A stretch of 64,000 nt of DNA, from positions 106,959,265-107,023,264 of the forward strand of contig CM067081.1 of NCBI GenBank assembly GCA_034008185.1, written 5' to 3'. Position 1 is the stretch's first letter. Every line of letters begins with the position of its first letter. A program made the position numbers and the translations under genes. A model generated the notes under the pieces. That model did not search any database. It was not told where the DNA came from and saw nothing but the letters and a program-made list of their open reading frames with translations. This document shows positions 61,601 through 64,000 of this stretch, piece after piece. The DNA is from Gorsachius magnificus (taxonomy: Eukaryota; Chordata; Aves; Pelecaniformes; Ardeidae).

Positions 61601-64000
61601 CCCTCGTCTCACTTTCCCCTTACCCAATATATAACAGACAGAGAACATCTTTCTCTCTTTTTGCTAAATAAATAAAAAAAAAGTACATTTTCTAACTGTA
61701 AAAAGGCTATTCTTTCTGCTTGTTTCCTTGAGTGTATGCCTTCCACTCTGAAATACACTTTCCTGGGCAAGAATGAATTTTACAGAGTTGCAAAACTGCC
61801 TTTACCAGGGTCTTGTAAAGTTGTTGATTTGTCTTAATTTCTTCAATCATTTGAAAACTCAAAATCTCTCCTGAAGTCTTGCATATTATTATGGTCAGAC
61901 TAACGTGTTTTCTTCTTGTTGCTGTCCACACATTGTGGCATGTGTAGATTTGTTAAAATGTCAGATTTACTGTACCATTGCTTTCAGAATTCAGTAGTAA
62001 AGTTTTATCTGATCCCTAGAGTTTCAAAGTGAAAAACTCAAACATCAGCTTCTAACTAAGCTGAATTAATTTCTATTTCCACAGCTTCTTTTTTTCCCCA
62101 GCTTTCCGATTACATCCCTTGTGTTCAGAATCCATGGGTTTGCATATCATCACTGGGAGCCTTGTCACTGATTTCTTTGTACTAGGTTCAAAACTAGAAA
62201 CTAAGTTTCTAATGTTGCTGTGCCATGAGAACTGTATCTTCAAAAATCAAAGCAGCAGCAAATACTCCATTTACTATTTTTCAAACTGATTTGAAAGGCA
62301 GGTTCAAAACATATACAAAGTGTTACCCTAGAATTCAACCTAAATTCATCAAGACACAATCCAGCATTAGTCACTAGTTTCATCTCTACATAGCCATTTG
62401 CATATGGGTAAGGTCAGCCACTTACTGGTTTAGAAATGATAGCTAAACTGAAGACAGCATTCAGATTGCAAGTTCATTAGCCACTAAGCACTTTAACTTT
62501 ACTGTCATCCGAATTATTTTAAGTAGTTTGAAATGTATCTACTCAAAGCTAAAAGTGTTTCCTCCCCTTTATTGAATAAAAACATGTAAAAGAGCACTAT
62601 TAGCCAACATAATTTCCTAGGATTTGGAAAAAGTATAATATTGTAAGTGGAAAGCAATAAGATGATAATAAAGTAAATCAAATTTAGAAAAAAATGAGTA
62701 AAACCTGAATAAGATGAAACAATAATCAGGAAAAATCAGAACAGACCTTCAGTTCTGCACAGCAGAGAGAATATGAAGCGCACGTAGCTACAATTGCACA
62801 AATTCACAATAAGCCAACCATTTCCTGTTAAAAGGAAAGTACTTTTTCATCTCAGTTGAGGTAAGTATCCAGAAACATCACACTGGGGAAAGATTGGAAA
62901 TAAAAAAAGCTGTTAGATGCCTTCAGATCTCATTTTATCTACATTGCAATCTCATTTTAAGCAATTCTCAACCACAACAATACATTAAGCTAGTTTTTAT
63001 TTACGCAAGTCACTTCCATTGTATTTTTATCATTACGTTGGTTATATTACTATTATTGCAACTTAAACTTGTGTCTTGTTATTAACCAAAAGCAGTTCTA
63101 TGGCCTAATTCAAACACTTTGTCTGTACAAAAATATCATGTTTCTCCTTTCTGACTTTTCTGAGTTAAGGTTCATATAAAATAACATTCATAAAATAACT
63201 GAAACAAGTAATATTCAAATGCTAAAGCAGGCTCAAAACTATGATTCTTATGTATGTCTTATATGAAACGTTCAGGTTATAGACATGAGAGTCTCTGCAA
63301 AATCATCAATGTACACTGAAATTGGAGCGAAAATAATTAAACTATGCCTTAAAATGTCACTCCCTTATTCTAGTGATCTTTTTACAACCTGCAATGATTC
63401 ATATAAAAAAAAAATTATTAAATAGCATTTTTCAGGGAAGTGAAGGGAAAGGAAAGGAAGGGAAGGGAAGGGAAATGTTTTGGGTTTTTTCTGAACAAAA
63501 ATAAAATAATTTTTTTTCAGGCTTATTTTTTGTTCTCTGCCTACTGGTTCTTGAAGAGAGTAAAAGAAGGAAGGAAAAGTGAAAAATTAAAGTGTTTTTC
63601 CTCTTAAGACAAAATTTCTGTCAGAGAGCCATTTTGATTACAGTTACTATCAATAACAATAGCAATTATTTCTACTTATTAAACATTTCAAATATCATAT
63701 GAAATACTTATCCAACAGCTTGGAATAAATATTAAACTCTTTTTAGAGCTATGTAAAACATTACAATTTTTCCCTTTTGATATATTATTACAGGTTTGCA
63801 TAAGAATCCATACAGAAAATGTCACCCATTTCACAAATTAAAATGCTAATCTCTTCAAATGTTAAGATACAGAATGAGAGGGATATTCTTTGTAAACTCA
63901 TTTTCAGATGGTTAAATGATGCTGACAGACTGCAGTGATGAAGCAGTAAATACATTCTAAGGGATGATATATAATATCGTAGATAACATTTGTTCATTAG
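58603..64000. other. AT-rich intergenic sequence to window end
   Basis: No gene recognised. A slightly GC-richer, ORF-rich patch lies at about 59960-60200. A 67-codon plus frame is at 60483-60686 without splice evidence. A purine pentamer repeat is at 63435-63475. Confidence 0.5.
63435..63475 (+). repeat. GGGAA-type purine microsatellite
   Basis: Imperfect tandem units of GGGAA, GGAAA and GGAAG over about 40 bases. Confidence 0.88.

Noticed and set aside
1..64000. CRISPR arrays, bacterial operons, tRNA or rRNA genes
   Set aside because: No spaced identical repeats, no ribosome-binding-site-led gene chains and no tRNA cloverleaf signature were seen. The sequence is vertebrate in character.

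Overview
The window looks like a gene-poor, AT-rich stretch of a bird nuclear genome. The evidence is at least six CR1 LINE insertions, several with the short 3'-terminal octamer repeat (ATTCTATG or ATTCTGTG) typical of avian CR1. There is also one large ERVL-like provirus and two further pieces of retroviral LTR. GC-rich islands coincide almost entirely with transposable elements. Nothing bacterial is present: no operons, CRISPR arrays, rRNA or tRNA genes were seen.

Host gene (about 7-19 kb, + strand). Two exons fit together well: 8656-8810 (open in one frame, GTAAGG donor) and 18830-18947 (acceptor, matching phase, stop codon TAA, then a 3' UTR with AATAAA at 19168). They make the 3' end of a protein-coding gene that I cannot name. 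Three more exon-like blocks (7141-7280, 7425-7556, 8275-8429) lie just upstream in the same orientation, but their phases do not all join. The ~10 kb last intron carries an old CR1 (minus) and a younger CR1 (plus).

Repeats before the provirus. CR1 copies lie at 5400-6776 (+), 11776-12535 (-), 13720-14424 (+), 22229-23530 (-) and 35738-36088 (+). The 22-kb copy is inserted inside an older CR1, whose halves flank it. A GC-rich unclassified repeat occurs at 21488-21757 and again at 56832-57103.

Provirus (37762-43938, + strand). In order: 5' LTR, lysine-type primer binding site, a long leader with a small hydrophobic ORF, gag starting with Met-Gly, an in-frame UAG, then protease, reverse transcriptase, RNase H and integrase in the same reading frame (apart from decay). 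There is no env and no dUTPase that I can see. A perfect 5-bp target duplication (TTTTA) flanks the element, yet the 3' LTR is missing except for its last few bases. The coding part carries several stops and at least three frameshifts, so it is dead. Just after the gag UAG lies a hairpin whose whole loop is complementary to a downstream hexamer, a layout like the readthrough pseudoknot of gammaretroviruses.

After the provirus. There is an unrecognised Arg/Glu-rich ORF (44080-44394, -), a CR1 (46760-47312, -), a fragment of an LTR related to the provirus LTR (48436-48724, -) and an apparently complete solo LTR of a different family (57839-58602, +). The rest, to 64 kb, is AT-rich noncoding sequence with a few short inverted repeats and microsatellites.
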